From Flavobacteriaceae bacterium PS02336 (GTDB lineage: Bacteria > Bacteroidota > Bacteroidia > Flavobacteriales > Flavobacteriaceae), in contig JASCOF010000003.1 in the NCBI GenBank assembly GCA_029960065.1, positions 558,001 to 622,000 of the forward strand: a stretch of DNA of 64,000 nt. Direction: 5' to 3'. This document shows positions 1 through 8,762 of this stretch, piece after piece; positions within the stretch are counted from its first letter, which is position 1, and the number at the start of each line of letters is the position of its first letter. Made by a program: the position numbers and the translations under genes. The notes below the pieces were generated by a model. That model made no database searches. It saw only the letters and a list, made by a program, of their open reading frames with translations, and was not told where the DNA came from.

Positions 1-746
1 ATAGAAAGGTTAATTTTTGCCTGACCTTTTGAACCTTTTTTAGTCGTAATTACAACAACCCCGTTTGCTGCTCTAGATCCGTAGATTGCAGAGGCAGAGG
101 CATCTTTAAGTACTTCGATACTTTCGATATCCTGCGGATTAATAAAGTTCAATGGGTTTGAAGCTACACCAGTATTGCTGTTATCCAAAGCAAATCCGTC
201 AACTACATATAGAGGTGTTGTTCCAGAACGTAAACTTCCAACCCCACGAATAATGATGTCTTGGTTAGCTCCCGGCTCACCGCTTGCCGCCATAACATTA
301 ACTCCGGCTACTTTACCTTGAATCAATTGTCCGGCATTGGCAACAACTCCTTTATTAAAATTTTCACTTTTTACAGAACCAATAGCTCCAGTTACGTCAG
401 ATCTCTTTTGAGAACCGTAACCTACAACTACTACTTCATTTAAGGTACTCACTTCTTCTGCTAAAGAGACAGTTAGTTTTTGAGTACCTGAGAAAGAAAC
501 TTCTTTTGTTTGAAAACCAACGTAAGAAAAAACTAAAACACCTTGGTTTTGCTGTGCTTTAATTACAAAATTCCCGTCAAAATCTGTTGTAACAGCTCCT
601 TTTGGTTCTCCTTTAATATAAACAGAGACACCAGGAACCGGTACTTTTTCTACATCAGAAACTACAACTCCTGATACATTTCCCTGCGCATAGGAGTATG
701 ACATACATCCGAAGGCAAGAATTAGCAATGCATAAATTTTTTTCAT
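1..746 (-). CDS. SusC/RagA-family TonB-dependent outer-membrane receptor, N-terminal part (runs off the window)
   Basis: This frame reads leftward from ATG at 746 and stays open to the window edge, giving about 248 residues. It begins with a signal peptide (MKKIYALLILAFGC, then a YAQG cleavage region). A carboxypeptidase-regulatory-like beta-sandwich follows at roughly residues 25-105, then the SusC signature around NEVVVVGYGSQKRSDVTGAI, then a TonB plug domain containing YVVDGF and the stretch IYGSRAANGVVVITTKKG. These are the family hallmarks of SusC-type receptors, which import glycans or peptides with a SusD lipoprotein. No STN domain is present, so signalling through an ECF sigma factor is not expected. 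The hybrid sensor gene lies directly upstream on the same strand, the usual arrangement for a polysaccharide-utilisation locus. The barrel and any susD lie outside the window. Confidence 0.93.
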   Translation of the reverse strand, partial: MKKIYALLILAFGCMSYSYAQGNVSGVVVSDVEKVPVPGVSVYIKGEPKGAVTTDFDGNFVIKAQQNQGVLVFSYVGFQTKEVSFSGTQKLTVSLAEEVSTLNEVVVVGYGSQKRSDVTGAIGSVKSENFNKGVVANAGQLIQGKVAGVNVMAASGEPGANQDIIIRGVGSLRSGTTPLYVVDGFALDNSNTGVASNPLNFINPQDIESIEVLKDASASAIYGSRAANGVVVITTKKGSKGQAKINLS

Positions 747-769
747 TTAAATTACTTTTTTTGTTTTGC

Positions 770-777
770 CAAAAGTA
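770..777 (-). promoter_or_regulatory. Candidate Bacteroidota -7 promoter element for the susC gene
   Basis: The minus strand reads TACTTTTG here, a full match to the Bacteroidota -7 consensus TAnnTTTG, ending 23 bases before the ATG at 746. A TTTG lies 15 bases upstream, slightly closer than the usual -33 spacing, so the -33 element is weak. Confidence 0.4.
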
Positions 778-923
778 TCTTAACGGTTCCGCCAAAAGGA
801 GGATTTTTGTTTTTCAAATGAGGACTATTAATGCAATTTAGGAGAGAATTAATACCAAAAAAGGGTGAAATTTGTTCATTAACATTAGGCTAACTTTCTG
901 CAAATACAGGGCTAACAGAAAAC

Positions 924-3900
924 CTAAAGAGAATATTCTTTATATTCCTTCGGACTTTTGCCAAAATACTTCTTAAAGGTGCGTCCAAAATATTTTGGAT
1001 CATTGTAACCACACTCAAAACTGATTTCGGAGATGTTTAATTTTTTGGTTTTTAATAATAATTCTGCTTTTTGTAATCGAAGCGACATTAAAATATCCGA
1101 AGGAGATTGATTTAAAGTCTCCTTAAATAAACGATAGCATTTTACTCTAGAAATCCCCAATTGTTCTCCCAACATTTCGACATTAAATGCCGGGTTCTGC
1201 AATTCTTCTTTAATGATTTCTAAAGCTCTTTTTAAAAGTTTTTCGTTTGGCGTAATATTTTCATTGTCTTCTGTTAGAATTTCAAATATCTTCTGCTGGA
1301 TTTTATATTCTTTTACAGGTTCGCTGTTTTGATTGATTAATCGATCTATTTTTTTACTGATGAAAGATAAACTTGCAGGCAGTTTAATATGTGTATCGAT
1401 ATCCAGCTCTAATAATTGTTCTTCCTGCTCGTAGTTGCTGTTTTCAGAGATATAAATAAGCGGGATTTTTACAGAATTGTTTTCTTTAATTTGTTTTAGA
1501 AAAGTAATCAGCTCTCTCGAAAATTCTGCCTGATAAAAAACCAATGCAGCAATATCAATCTGTTTAATTATGGCATTTAGATTTGAAATAGAACTTTCGA
1601 AAATTAAATTATACTTTTCGTTTTCTAAAATCTGATTCGCAGCCGGACTGTTGTAGGAATCACCAAAAACCAAAAGACATTTTTTATCAGCAGCAAGCTG
1701 GTCTTGATAATTAAAGTTTTTCCAAGAAATGGTCTCTTTTAAACTACTATTCAAATCCACAATTTCTATCGGAATATGCAATTTGGCCTCAAACTGTTCT
1801 GCAGCCGAAGAAATAATTTCTCCATTCAAATCCTGCAGCAAAACTTTCAAAGCCCTAAAGTAAGGACTGTAATGTAAAATAGTTTCCCAGTTATTCTTTA
1901 AAATAATACTGTCTGAAACCGTTTTGATTTCGATACAATTATTTACATAGGTAATAGCAATATTCAGTGTGCTGTCTTTATCTGAATATTTGCTGAGATC
2001 ATTAAAAAAATACTGCAGCGCAAGTTTCAAACGAAGCACATCTACAGCGGCAAAACAATCGGTATTGTCTATTTCGCAGTTAAAATTTACTTCGTTAAGC
2101 TGCGAATCTTTTTTTAGTTTTTCTACATTATTTTTTAAAACAGGAAATAAATTCACCGCTGTTTTCTTTACCGGTCCAAGATCTTTTACATGCTCCAGAT
2201 AATTCCATTCTGAAATAAGATTGACCAATTTCCCAGATTCTGATAATAAAGCACGCTGTGTTTCTGTATCTTTTTTTAAAGAACCCGATGCTTTAATAAT
2301 TCTCGATATCGGTTCTTGAAATTCAGCCAGCATGAAGGTTTTGAATTTTTCAATTTCAAAATTTCCATTTTTTGAATTACTGTGAAGAATTAAAAGCTTT
2401 TCCTTTTGTTCTACAATTTGTTTGTTTTTTTGATCCAGTTCTGCATTAATTTCTTCCAAGTTTTTCTTCTGATTTTCGATAACGGCAGTACGTGCTTTTA
2501 CCAGCTCTTCTAAATATTTCTGTTGTGCAAGAGCGGTTTTGTTTTTAGCATAAATCACTATTATACATCCAAACAGTATCAAAACAGATAACAGAATATA
2601 AAATAATATCGATTCGTAAAAAGCTTCGGTGATATGAAGAGTGAAAAAAGCAGGTTCAGCAATGCCATCTTTTCCTTCTTTGATCAAAAAACTATAATCT
2701 CCAGAAGATAAACCGCTGTATTCTATTTTATTTCCTTCGGGAAGCAAAGTCCAATCTTCATCGTTCCCTTCCAATTTGTAATAAATAGTATTTCTTTTAC
2801 TGTTGGGAAATAAAATCGGAATCACTTCAATTCTCAATTCATTGTCGCTGAAACCTTTTTCAAGAGCAGTTTGATAATTTTCATTCCCATCGATTTTCAG
2901 TTTTATTTTTGCTTTCGAATTATTGATCTGCAGCGTATTTGGATTAAAGTAATTGAGTCCGTTTACGCCACCAAAGAATAAATTGCCTTTTGAATCCTGA
3001 TAATATGCGCCTTCTGAAAATTCAAGTGCCTGCCATCCGTAATCGGGATTATAAGAAGTAACCGAATAGTTTTTCTTGTCGATAGAGGCAATTCCTTTAG
3101 TGGTACTAATCCAAACCTTATCTCCATTATCTATTAAACCATAAACCATGTGGCTCGGCAATCCGTCAGACTCAGCAATGTTTTTTACAATCCCTTTTCT
3201 CTTATTAAAAACAGTTACGCCTCCGAGAGAAGCAATCCAGTAATTATCCGATTCATTATCCATAAAAACAGCGTAAATACTGTTGCCTAAAATTCCTTCT
3301 TTGGTTGTTATTTTTTTTAAAGTTCCATTCGTTAAATTAAATACAACGACACCGCTGTTCTCGGTTGCCAGAATTAGATTTTGATTGCTCTTTTTTACAC
3401 ATCTAATATGATATTTACTAAGTAATTCCTGCCCCTTAAATTTTTCGAAATTTCCAGTTATCATATTAAATTTTGCCATTCCGCCCCAGCATCCCATCCA
3501 AAGCTGTTTGTTTTGGTCTTCACAGATAGAATAACATCTTTCAAGAGAAATTCCAGCAGCACTGTTGCTTTCATAACTTGTCACACTTTGACCAGAAATA
3601 CGCAGAATTCCTTTATAAGTTCCTGCCCAGATAGTACCGTCACTCGAAGTAAATAAAGATCTTATACGTTCCCAATCTGGATTTGAAGCGGCTTTATCAA
3701 TTTTAAATTTTTGAAAAGAATGACTTTCTTCATTATAATAGTAAAGTCCTCTTGTATAATAACCCAGCCAGATTTTTCCTTTACTGTCTTTAGTTACTGC
3801 TCTGATGGTTTCATTTGGAAGATTTGGTTCTTTAATAGGATGCGGCATAACCGAATTTATTTTTTCAGAACCGCCAAACGCCATGCTTAATCCGCCATCC

Positions 3901-4643
3901 TTCTGCCCCACCCAGATATTTCCGAAATAATCTTCATGAATTACTTCTATTTCATTGTTTTTAAGCGAGTAAGGCGAATATAAATCTGCTGTAAAATGCT
4001 GTATATTATTCTCATCAGAATCATTTGCAATAATATATAATCCATTTTCGCGAGTCGCAAACCAAATATTTCCTGTTTTGTCTTTTAGAATATCATTGAT
4101 GATCAGCTTTGGATATTTTCTCAGTAAAATATTTTTCAGATTTTTATAATCTGTTGTTTTTATATTATTACGACCTATTTCTACAAAAGATTTGTTTTTA
4201 AACTCATAATATTTTTTACCTGTTTCTACAACTATGTTTCCTTTCTGCGATAAATAAATATCTGTTGGAAGGTTTTTAAATTTAAATTCCTGAAAATCAT
4301 CATTTCCAAGATATTTATTAATATGGCCTTCTTTTGTAATGAGCCAGATTTTTCCTTCGGCATCTTTTTCCAGTTTAGTAATATAGTTGCTGGAAATTGT
4401 TTTTGGATTATCGAAACTCTTTTTGAAAATTTTGAAATGATACCCGTCAAAATAATTCAGTCCGTCCCAAGTAGCAATCCACAAACCGCCGTCTTTGTCA
4501 TTTTCAATATCAACTACCGAATTATTTGATAATCCTTGATTGGTGGTGAAATTTTCAAATTTTATCTGTTGTCCAAATGAATATAGGGTGAAAAAGTAAA
4601 GAAAAAGTACTATTCTGGTCATCGTTTGTATTTTAACTGACAA
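924..4643 (-). CDS. SusR-like hybrid two-component regulator with degenerate kinase and receiver domains
   Basis: The 1239-residue protein has the layout of a Bacteroidota hybrid two-component system. It starts with a signal peptide, followed by a periplasmic propeller made of Reg_prop repeats (several IWxxT/GLxxY units) to about residue 590. A Y_Y_Y domain spans roughly 600-670, a membrane helix about 677-698 and a coiled coil about 700-755. HisKA/ATPase-like regions lie at about 762-960, a receiver-like region at about 985-1105 and an AraC helix-turn-helix from about 1130 to the end. The helix-turn-helix is well kept (SFECGYNDPKYFGRTFKKYF). The usual SHEFRTP phosphoacceptor box reads MLAEFQEP, with Ala773 in place of His. 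No clear N-box or DxGxG is visible, and the receiver Asp position reads Gln1038. It probably senses a glycan-derived ligand for the neighbouring susC locus, but may do so without phosphotransfer. An alternative start is Met8 at 4622. Confidence 0.88.
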   Translation of the reverse strand: MSVKIQTMTRIVLFLYFFTLYSFGQQIKFENFTTNQGLSNNSVVDIENDKDGGLWIATWDGLNYFDGYHFKIFKKSFDNPKTISSNYITKLEKDAEGKIWLITKEGHINKYLGNDDFQEFKFKNLPTDIYLSQKGNIVVETGKKYYEFKNKSFVEIGRNNIKTTDYKNLKNILLRKYPKLIINDILKDKTGNIWFATRENGLYIIANDSDENNIQHFTADLYSPYSLKNNEIEVIHEDYFGNIWVGQKDGGLSMAFGGSEKINSVMPHPIKEPNLPNETIRAVTKDSKGKIWLGYYTRGLYYYNEESHSFQKFKIDKAASNPDWERIRSLFTSSDGTIWAGTYKGILRISGQSVTSYESNSAAGISLERCYSICEDQNKQLWMGCWGGMAKFNMITGNFEKFKGQELLSKYHIRCVKKSNQNLILATENSGVVVFNLTNGTLKKITTKEGILGNSIYAVFMDNESDNYWIASLGGVTVFNKRKGIVKNIAESDGLPSHMVYGLIDNGDKVWISTTKGIASIDKKNYSVTSYNPDYGWQALEFSEGAYYQDSKGNLFFGGVNGLNYFNPNTLQINNSKAKIKLKIDGNENYQTALEKGFSDNELRIEVIPILFPNSKRNTIYYKLEGNDEDWTLLPEGNKIEYSGLSSGDYSFLIKEGKDGIAEPAFFTLHITEAFYESILFYILLSVLILFGCIIVIYAKNKTALAQQKYLEELVKARTAVIENQKKNLEEINAELDQKNKQIVEQKEKLLILHSNSKNGNFEIEKFKTFMLAEFQEPISRIIKASGSLKKDTETQRALLSESGKLVNLISEWNYLEHVKDLGPVKKTAVNLFPVLKNNVEKLKKDSQLNEVNFNCEIDNTDCFAAVDVLRLKLALQYFFNDLSKYSDKDSTLNIAITYVNNCIEIKTVSDSIILKNNWETILHYSPYFRALKVLLQDLNGEIISSAAEQFEAKLHIPIEIVDLNSSLKETISWKNFNYQDQLAADKKCLLVFGDSYNSPAANQILENEKYNLIFESSISNLNAIIKQIDIAALVFYQAEFSRELITFLKQIKENNSVKIPLIYISENSNYEQEEQLLELDIDTHIKLPASLSFISKKIDRLINQNSEPVKEYKIQQKIFEILTEDNENITPNEKLLKRALEIIKEELQNPAFNVEMLGEQLGISRVKCYRLFKETLNQSPSDILMSLRLQKAELLLKTKKLNISEISFECGYNDPKYFGRTFKKYFGKSPKEYKEYSL

Positions 4644-4750
4644 GGATACAATTGGAAGTTTATTTAAACATAAAGGGTATGTTAAGTTAAAAAAGCTATA
4701 GGATCAAAATTTGAAATCATTTCAATAAAAACACTAATCCCAATAATAAA

Positions 4751-4768
4751 TTTACGAAATACCGTAAA
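4751..4768. promoter_or_regulatory. Palindromic candidate regulator-binding site (copy 1)
   Basis: The sequence TTTACG-N6-CGTAAA is an inverted repeat whose core TACGA-AATA-CCGTA (4753-4766) nearly matches the sites at 6032 and 16447. It ends 59 bases before a GG-N10-GA element upstream of the chloroperoxidase-type gene. Sigma-54 activators bind such upstream sites, and three of them are encoded nearby; the link is an inference. Confidence 0.5.
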
Positions 4769-4822
4769 CCAAAAAGAACTCCAAAAAACTTCAAAACCTT
4801 ATAAACAAAAGAATTAGCTCAT

Positions 4823-4838
4823 ACGGCATATTCTTTGA
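4823..4838 (+). promoter_or_regulatory. Weak sigma-54-like -24/-12 element upstream of the hydrolase gene
   Basis: The sequence ACGGCATATTCTTTGA has GG at 4825-4826 and GA ten bases later. The -24 half (GGCAT) resembles the sigma-54 consensus TGGCA, while the -12 half has TTTGA instead of TTGC. Support comes mainly from its spacing to the palindrome at 4753-4766, which nearly repeats the arrangement upstream of the 6149 gene. Confidence 0.35.
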
Positions 4839-4874
4839 AAATACTGTACCGAAAACATTCTTAAACTAAAAATT

Positions 4875-4961
4875 ATGAGAACAGCATCTAGTAAAAACCA
4901 ACAAAAAACGAGATTACTTTTTTTCTTAATCTACATTAACCTACAAATTTTATTCCTGTAA
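4875..4961 (+). CDS. Possible 28-residue leader peptide
   Basis: An ATG frame of 28 codons ends in TAA and would lie in the 5' leader if transcription starts near 4850. The N-terminal half is polar and basic; the C-terminal half is hydrophobic and contains FLIYIN. A second short frame in the leader of the dioxygenase gene (16552-16617) contains FLIYVN, and the underlying DNA TTTCTTAATCTACRTTAA is shared by both. It may be a translated leader or only a conserved nucleotide motif. Confidence 0.3.
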   Translation: MRTASSKNQQKTRLLFFLIYINLQILFL

Positions 4962-5070
4962 TAAGTTTGTAAAAGAAATTCAACAACATCAATTAAATCA
5001 AAATCAGATCTAATTTCTATTACAATTTTAACATTTATATATAACATTTATTAATCAAAACCACATTAAC

Positions 5071-5889
5071 ATGAGCACTATTAAAACACAAGACGGAACA
5101 GAAATTTTTTACAAAGATTGGGGAACAGGTCAGCCAATTGTTTTTCACCACGGATGGCCTTTATCCAGCGATGACTGGGATGCACAAATGATGTTTTTCC
5201 TTAAACAAGGATACAGAGTAATCGCACATGACCGCCGCGGACATGGCCGTTCTTGTCAAAGTTCAGAAGGAAATAATATGGAAACTTACGCTTCTGATGT
5301 AGCGGCATTGACAACTGCACTTGATTTAAAAGATGCCATTCACGTAGGACACTCAACTGGAGGCGGTGAAGTGATACGTTATGCAGCAAAATATGGAAAA
5401 GGGCGAATTGCAAAAGCAGTAATCATAAGCGCCGTAACTCCAATTATGATTCAGAATGAAGCTAATCCTGAAGGTGTGCCTTTATCTGTTTTCGATGAAA
5501 TTAGACAAGGAACCGGCTTCAACAGATCACAGTATTTTTATGATTTCCCAATTCCGTTCTACGGATGGAACCGTGAGGGACAAACTGTTCAGGAAGGAAT
5601 AAAACACAACTGGTGGCGTCAAGGAATGATGGGATCTGTTTTAGCTCATTATGAAGGAATTAAAGCTTTCTCTGAATCTGATTTTACTGAAGATCTAAAA
5701 AGTCTAGACATTCCTGTTCTAGTGCTGCACGGAGAAGATGACCAAATCGTTCCTTACGATCAAGCACCAAGAGCTGCAAAACTGCTGCAAAACGGAAAAC
5801 TGATTTCTTATCCAGGTTTCCCTCATGGTATGCCAACGACAGAAGCAGAAACAATCAATAAAGATATTCTTGCTTTTATTAAAGAATAA
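5071..5889 (+). CDS. Alpha/beta hydrolase, cofactor-free chloroperoxidase/arylesterase type
   Basis: The 272-residue protein belongs to the alpha/beta-hydrolase subfamily of cofactor-free haloperoxidases and arylesterases. It shows the oxyanion region HHGWPLSSDDWD, the strand VIAHDRRGHGRS, and the nucleophile elbow GHSTGGGE with Ser95. The acid follows in LVLHGEDDQIVP and the histidine in YPGFPHGMP. Length and motif order are normal for the family, and no signal peptide is present, so it should be cytoplasmic. Natural substrates of this group are usually esters or lactones; peracid-driven halogenation is a side activity. It opens the sigma-54-type island and is followed by a terminator-like hairpin, so it is probably its own transcription unit. 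The substrate cannot be read from the sequence. Confidence 0.9.
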   Translation: MSTIKTQDGTEIFYKDWGTGQPIVFHHGWPLSSDDWDAQMMFFLKQGYRVIAHDRRGHGRSCQSSEGNNMETYASDVAALTTALDLKDAIHVGHSTGGGEVIRYAAKYGKGRIAKAVIISAVTPIMIQNEANPEGVPLSVFDEIRQGTGFNRSQYFYDFPIPFYGWNREGQTVQEGIKHNWWRQGMMGSVLAHYEGIKAFSESDFTEDLKSLDIPVLVLHGEDDQIVPYDQAPRAAKLLQNGKLISYPGFPHGMPTTEAETINKDILAFIKE

Positions 5890-5906
5890 ACAGATATCCT
5901 TAAAAT

Positions 5907-5942
5907 AAAACTGTCTGCGAAGGACGCTTTAAAGACAGTTTT
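5907..5942 (+). terminator. Terminator-like hairpin after the chloroperoxidase-type gene
   Basis: The arms AAAACTGTCT and AGACAGTTTT are exact reverse complements, with an inner GCG-AAGGA-CGC stem, 18 bases after the stop codon. The right arm ends in TTTT. A second hairpin, with arms GTTTCCAT and ATGGAAAC, follows at 5959-5988. Confidence 0.6.
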
Positions 5943-6031
5943 AAATCTTCTAAAAAAGGTTTCCATCTGTACCAGATAAAATGGAAACTATTTACACTTT
6001 CTCATAAAAAACGAATAAGGCTTCATAAAAC

Positions 6032-6045
6032 TACGAAATATCGTA
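6032..6045. promoter_or_regulatory. Palindromic candidate regulator-binding site (copy 2)
   Basis: The sequence TACGA-AATA-TCGTA has perfect 5-base arms and differs from copy 1 at one position over its 14 bases. It ends 57 bases before the GG of a well-formed sigma-54 promoter at 6100-6115, a normal position for an activator-binding site. Confidence 0.55.
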
Positions 6046-6099
6046 AGTGTTTTTGGTGTTCCAAAAATGCAAAGCCTTACTATACAACAAACTAAAAGT

Positions 6100-6115
6100 T
6101 TGGCATCTCATTGGC
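6100..6115 (+). promoter_or_regulatory. Sigma-54 (-24/-12) promoter of the cysteine hydrolase operon
   Basis: The sequence TTGGCATCTCATTGGC has GG and GC separated by exactly ten bases, matching the sigma-54 consensus TGGCA-N-TTGC closely. It predicts a start near 6127, leaving about 22 bases of leader before the ATG at 6149. Confidence 0.6.
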
Positions 6116-6148
6116 TTAACTTATTATAAATCTTTAAAATAAAATTTC

Positions 6149-6781
6149 ATGAAACCGTCAGTAAACTTATTATCTCCAGATAACCACGCATTAGTATTAA
6201 TCGATTTTGAAGGACAAATGGCCTTTGCTACAAATAATATTGCGTTAAGCGAACTTCGTAATAATGTTGCTATTATCTGCGGCGCTTCCAAAATATTTAA
6301 TGTCCCTACTATTGTAACAACTGTTTTTGAAGAGAGTTTTGCAGGCCCTGTTTTTCCAGAGATCGAAGAGTATTATCCAATCGCCACTTCAGGTTATATT
6401 GACCGTACGACAATGAATACTTGGGAAGATGAAAATGCTTATAAAGCTATTACAGGAACAAAAAAACAAAAAATAGTTTTGGCTGGATTATGGACAGGTG
6501 TCTGCATCGTTGGTCCAGCTTTATCAGCGCTTGAAGAAGGTTTTGACGTTTATGTAATCACAGATGCCTGCGGTGATGTAAGTGACGAAGCTCACGAACG
6601 TGCAATCCAGAGAATGATTCAAGCTGGTGCACAACCTGTTACTTCTATTCAGTATTTATTAGAGCTTCAGAGAGACTGGGCGCGTCAGGAAACTTATGTT
6701 CCTGTTACAAACTTAATGAAAAAACATGGTGGATCTTATGGTTTAGGTATTCACTACGCTCACAACATGCTGAAACACTAA
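6149..6781 (+). CDS. Isochorismatase-family cysteine hydrolase (YcaC-like)
   Basis: The 210-residue protein has the fold markers of the isochorismatase-like cysteine hydrolases. These are Asp19 in ALVLIDFEGQMAF at the end of the first strand, the region GYIDRTTMNTWED, and Cys119 in VLAGLWTGVCIVGPALSALEEGFDVYVITDACG. The match is best to the YcaC group, whose physiological substrate is unknown. The third catalytic residue of the family, normally lysine, is not obvious; Arg86 lies in the likely place. No signal peptide is present. It sits behind a sigma-54 promoter and a palindrome, and its downstream neighbour is an amidohydrolase. Both are C-N bond hydrolase families, which is consistent with a shared pathway but does not identify it. 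Confidence 0.9.
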   Translation: MKPSVNLLSPDNHALVLIDFEGQMAFATNNIALSELRNNVAIICGASKIFNVPTIVTTVFEESFAGPVFPEIEEYYPIATSGYIDRTTMNTWEDENAYKAITGTKKQKIVLAGLWTGVCIVGPALSALEEGFDVYVITDACGDVSDEAHERAIQRMIQAGAQPVTSIQYLLELQRDWARQETYVPVTNLMKKHGGSYGLGIHYAHNMLKH

Positions 6782-6791
6782 AAATATTTAT

Positions 6792-6825
6792 CTGCCGGAA
6801 ATTTATGGAATACTATTTCCGGCAG
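6792..6825 (+). terminator. Strong intercistronic hairpin without a U tract
   Basis: The arms CTGCCGGAAAT and ATTTCCGGCAG are perfect 11-base reverse complements around a 12-base loop, between the cysteine hydrolase and amidohydrolase genes. It lacks a run of T, so it may be an mRNA-stabilising or partial-termination structure rather than a full terminator. Confidence 0.45.
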
Positions 6826-6865
6826 TATTAATTAAGCATTCCTTGTGCTTAAAACCTAAACAATT

Positions 6866-8752
6866 ATGAAAGCAGATCTAATTTTATTTAATGGTAAAAT
6901 TCATAGTTTCAATCCTGAAACACCAAACGTAACCGCAGTTGCCATAAAAGATGGAAAATTTATTGCTGTGGGAAATGACAGCAGTGTGATGGAATTGGCA
7001 GCAGCAGAAACTAAAATAATTGATCTTCAAAATAAACGAGTAGTTCCAGGAATCAACGATTCGCATATTCACCTAATCCGAGGCGGTCTAAATTACAATT
7101 TGGAATTACGCTGGGATGGAGTTCCTTCGCTTGCTGATGCCTTAAGAATGCTAAAAGAACAAGTCGATCGTACACCAAATCCGCAATGGGTTCGTGTTGT
7201 GGGCGGATGGTCTGAATTTCAGTTTGCAGAACGCAGAATGCCTACTCTTGAAGAAATTAATGCTATTGCTCCAGAAACTCCGGTTTTTATTCTGCACTTA
7301 TATGATAGAGCCATTATGAACAGGGCGGCATTAAAAGCTGTTGGATATACTAAAAACACACCTGCTCCGCCAGGAGGACATATTGAAAGAGATGCAAAAG
7401 GTGAACCGACGGGATTGATCATTGCAACACCAAATGCCATGATCTTGTACTCGACTTTGGCAAAAGGACCAACACTTTCTTACGAACATCAAGTTAATTC
7501 GACACGCCATTTTATGAAAGAACTTAATCGTTTCGGAATTACAAGTGTCATTGATGCTGGAGGCGGTTTTCAAAACTTTCCTGACGATTATAAAGTAGTA
7601 AATGAACTAAACGAAAAGAAACAATTAACTGTCCGCATTGCTTATAATCTTTTCACTCAAAAACCCAAACACGAATTTGAAGATTTCGAAGATTGGATTG
7701 ATACCGTAAAATTATATCAGGGTGATGATATGTACCGCCATAACGGAGCGGGAGAAATGTTAGTTTTTTCTGCAGCCGATTTTGAAGATTTTTTACAGCC
7801 AAGACCTGATCTTCCTGAAAATATGGAAGCAGAATTAGAAAAAGTGGTTCGTCTTTTAGTAGAAAACCGCTGGCCGTTTAGACTTCATGCTACTTACAAT
7901 GAAAGCATTACAAGATTTTTGAATGTTTTTGAAAAAATCAATCGAGAAATTCCTTTTAATGGACTTCCATGGATTTTTGACCATGCTGAAACTATTGATG
8001 AAAGAAACATCGAACGTGTTAAAGTGCTTGGCGGAGGCATTGCTGTTCAAAGCAGAATGGCTTATCAAGGAGAATATTTCACTGATCGATACGGAGCAAA
8101 AGCAGCAGAAAACACACCGCCTATCAAAAAAATGCTTGAAATGGAAGTTCCCGTTGGTGCAGGTTCAGATGCAACGAGAGTCAGCAGTTATAATCCTTGG
8201 GTTTCAATGTATTGGATGACAGTTGGAAAAACGGTTGGAGGTTTACAATTGTATAACGAAACGAGACTGAACAGACAAACGGCATTGGAACTTTATACCA
8301 GAGGAAGTGCCTGGTTTTCTCAGGAGCAATCTAAAAAAGGAGATATTAAAATAGGAATGTTTGCTGATTTGGTTGTTCTGGATCGTGATTATTTTTCGAT
8401 AGAAGATGAAGACATCAAAAAAATAGAATCGGACTTAACGATTGTCGATGGAAAAATTGTGTATGCCAACGGTGATTTTTCTTCATTCTCGCCGCCTCAT
8501 ATTCCGATTTTACCAGATTGGTCACCAACAAATATTTACAATGGATATCCTGTTAGAAGCAGTTTACAGAGTGCGATAGAGAAAAACTCAAAAGCTAGTG
8601 CAAAACCTGCTCTGACTTCTCAGATACACAGTTGCAGCGGAAGCTGTGATGTGCATCTCCACAATCATGATACCGCTAGGATGAGCAATGTACCAGTAAA
8701 TAATTATAACGCATTTTGGGGCGCTTTGGGCTGTTCCTGCTTTGCATTTTAA
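6866..8752 (+). CDS. Amidohydrolase family 3 protein (YtcJ-like) with Cys/His-rich C-terminal tail
   Basis: The 628-residue protein is a cytoplasmic-type metal-dependent amidohydrolase of the Amidohydro_3 group. It begins with the small beta domain (LILFNGKIHSFNP, AVAIKDGKFIAVG), then the metal motif DSHIHL. Later come RLHATYNES, FDHAETIDE and GAGSDATR, which carry the remaining metal or active-site residues, and a final FADLVVLDRDYF/VDGKIVYANG segment. Residues beyond about 570 form an extension absent from the paralogue at 26493. It contains HSCSGSCDVHLHNH and ends GCSCFAF, a likely metal- or redox-binding tail. No signal peptide is visible, again unlike the paralogue. The DoxX gene follows 10 bases downstream, indicating an operon. 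The substrate is unknown. Confidence 0.9.
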   Translation: MKADLILFNGKIHSFNPETPNVTAVAIKDGKFIAVGNDSSVMELAAAETKIIDLQNKRVVPGINDSHIHLIRGGLNYNLELRWDGVPSLADALRMLKEQVDRTPNPQWVRVVGGWSEFQFAERRMPTLEEINAIAPETPVFILHLYDRAIMNRAALKAVGYTKNTPAPPGGHIERDAKGEPTGLIIATPNAMILYSTLAKGPTLSYEHQVNSTRHFMKELNRFGITSVIDAGGGFQNFPDDYKVVNELNEKKQLTVRIAYNLFTQKPKHEFEDFEDWIDTVKLYQGDDMYRHNGAGEMLVFSAADFEDFLQPRPDLPENMEAELEKVVRLLVENRWPFRLHATYNESITRFLNVFEKINREIPFNGLPWIFDHAETIDERNIERVKVLGGGIAVQSRMAYQGEYFTDRYGAKAAENTPPIKKMLEMEVPVGAGSDATRVSSYNPWVSMYWMTVGKTVGGLQLYNETRLNRQTALELYTRGSAWFSQEQSKKGDIKIGMFADLVVLDRDYFSIEDEDIKKIESDLTIVDGKIVYANGDFSSFSPPHIPILPDWSPTNIYNGYPVRSSLQSAIEKNSKASAKPALTSQIHSCSGSCDVHLHNHDTARMSNVPVNNYNAFWGALGCSCFAF

Positions 8753-8762
8753 ACTGAAGAAA

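Larger units (their letters stand above)
4644..5070. other. Intergenic region between divergent genes: palindrome, possible sigma-54 promoter and a leader ORF
   Basis: This 427-base gap separates the leftward hybrid sensor from the rightward hydrolase. It holds an imperfect palindrome at 4751-4768, a GG-N10-GA promoter-like element at 4825-4838, and a 28-codon open frame at 4875-4961. Each is described separately. No larger gene is visible. Confidence 0.6.

Noticed and set aside
8742..8762. Upstream TTG start for the DoxX-like gene
   Set aside because: It overlaps the amidohydrolase stop; the ATG at 8763 has better spacing and a purine-rich upstream stretch.
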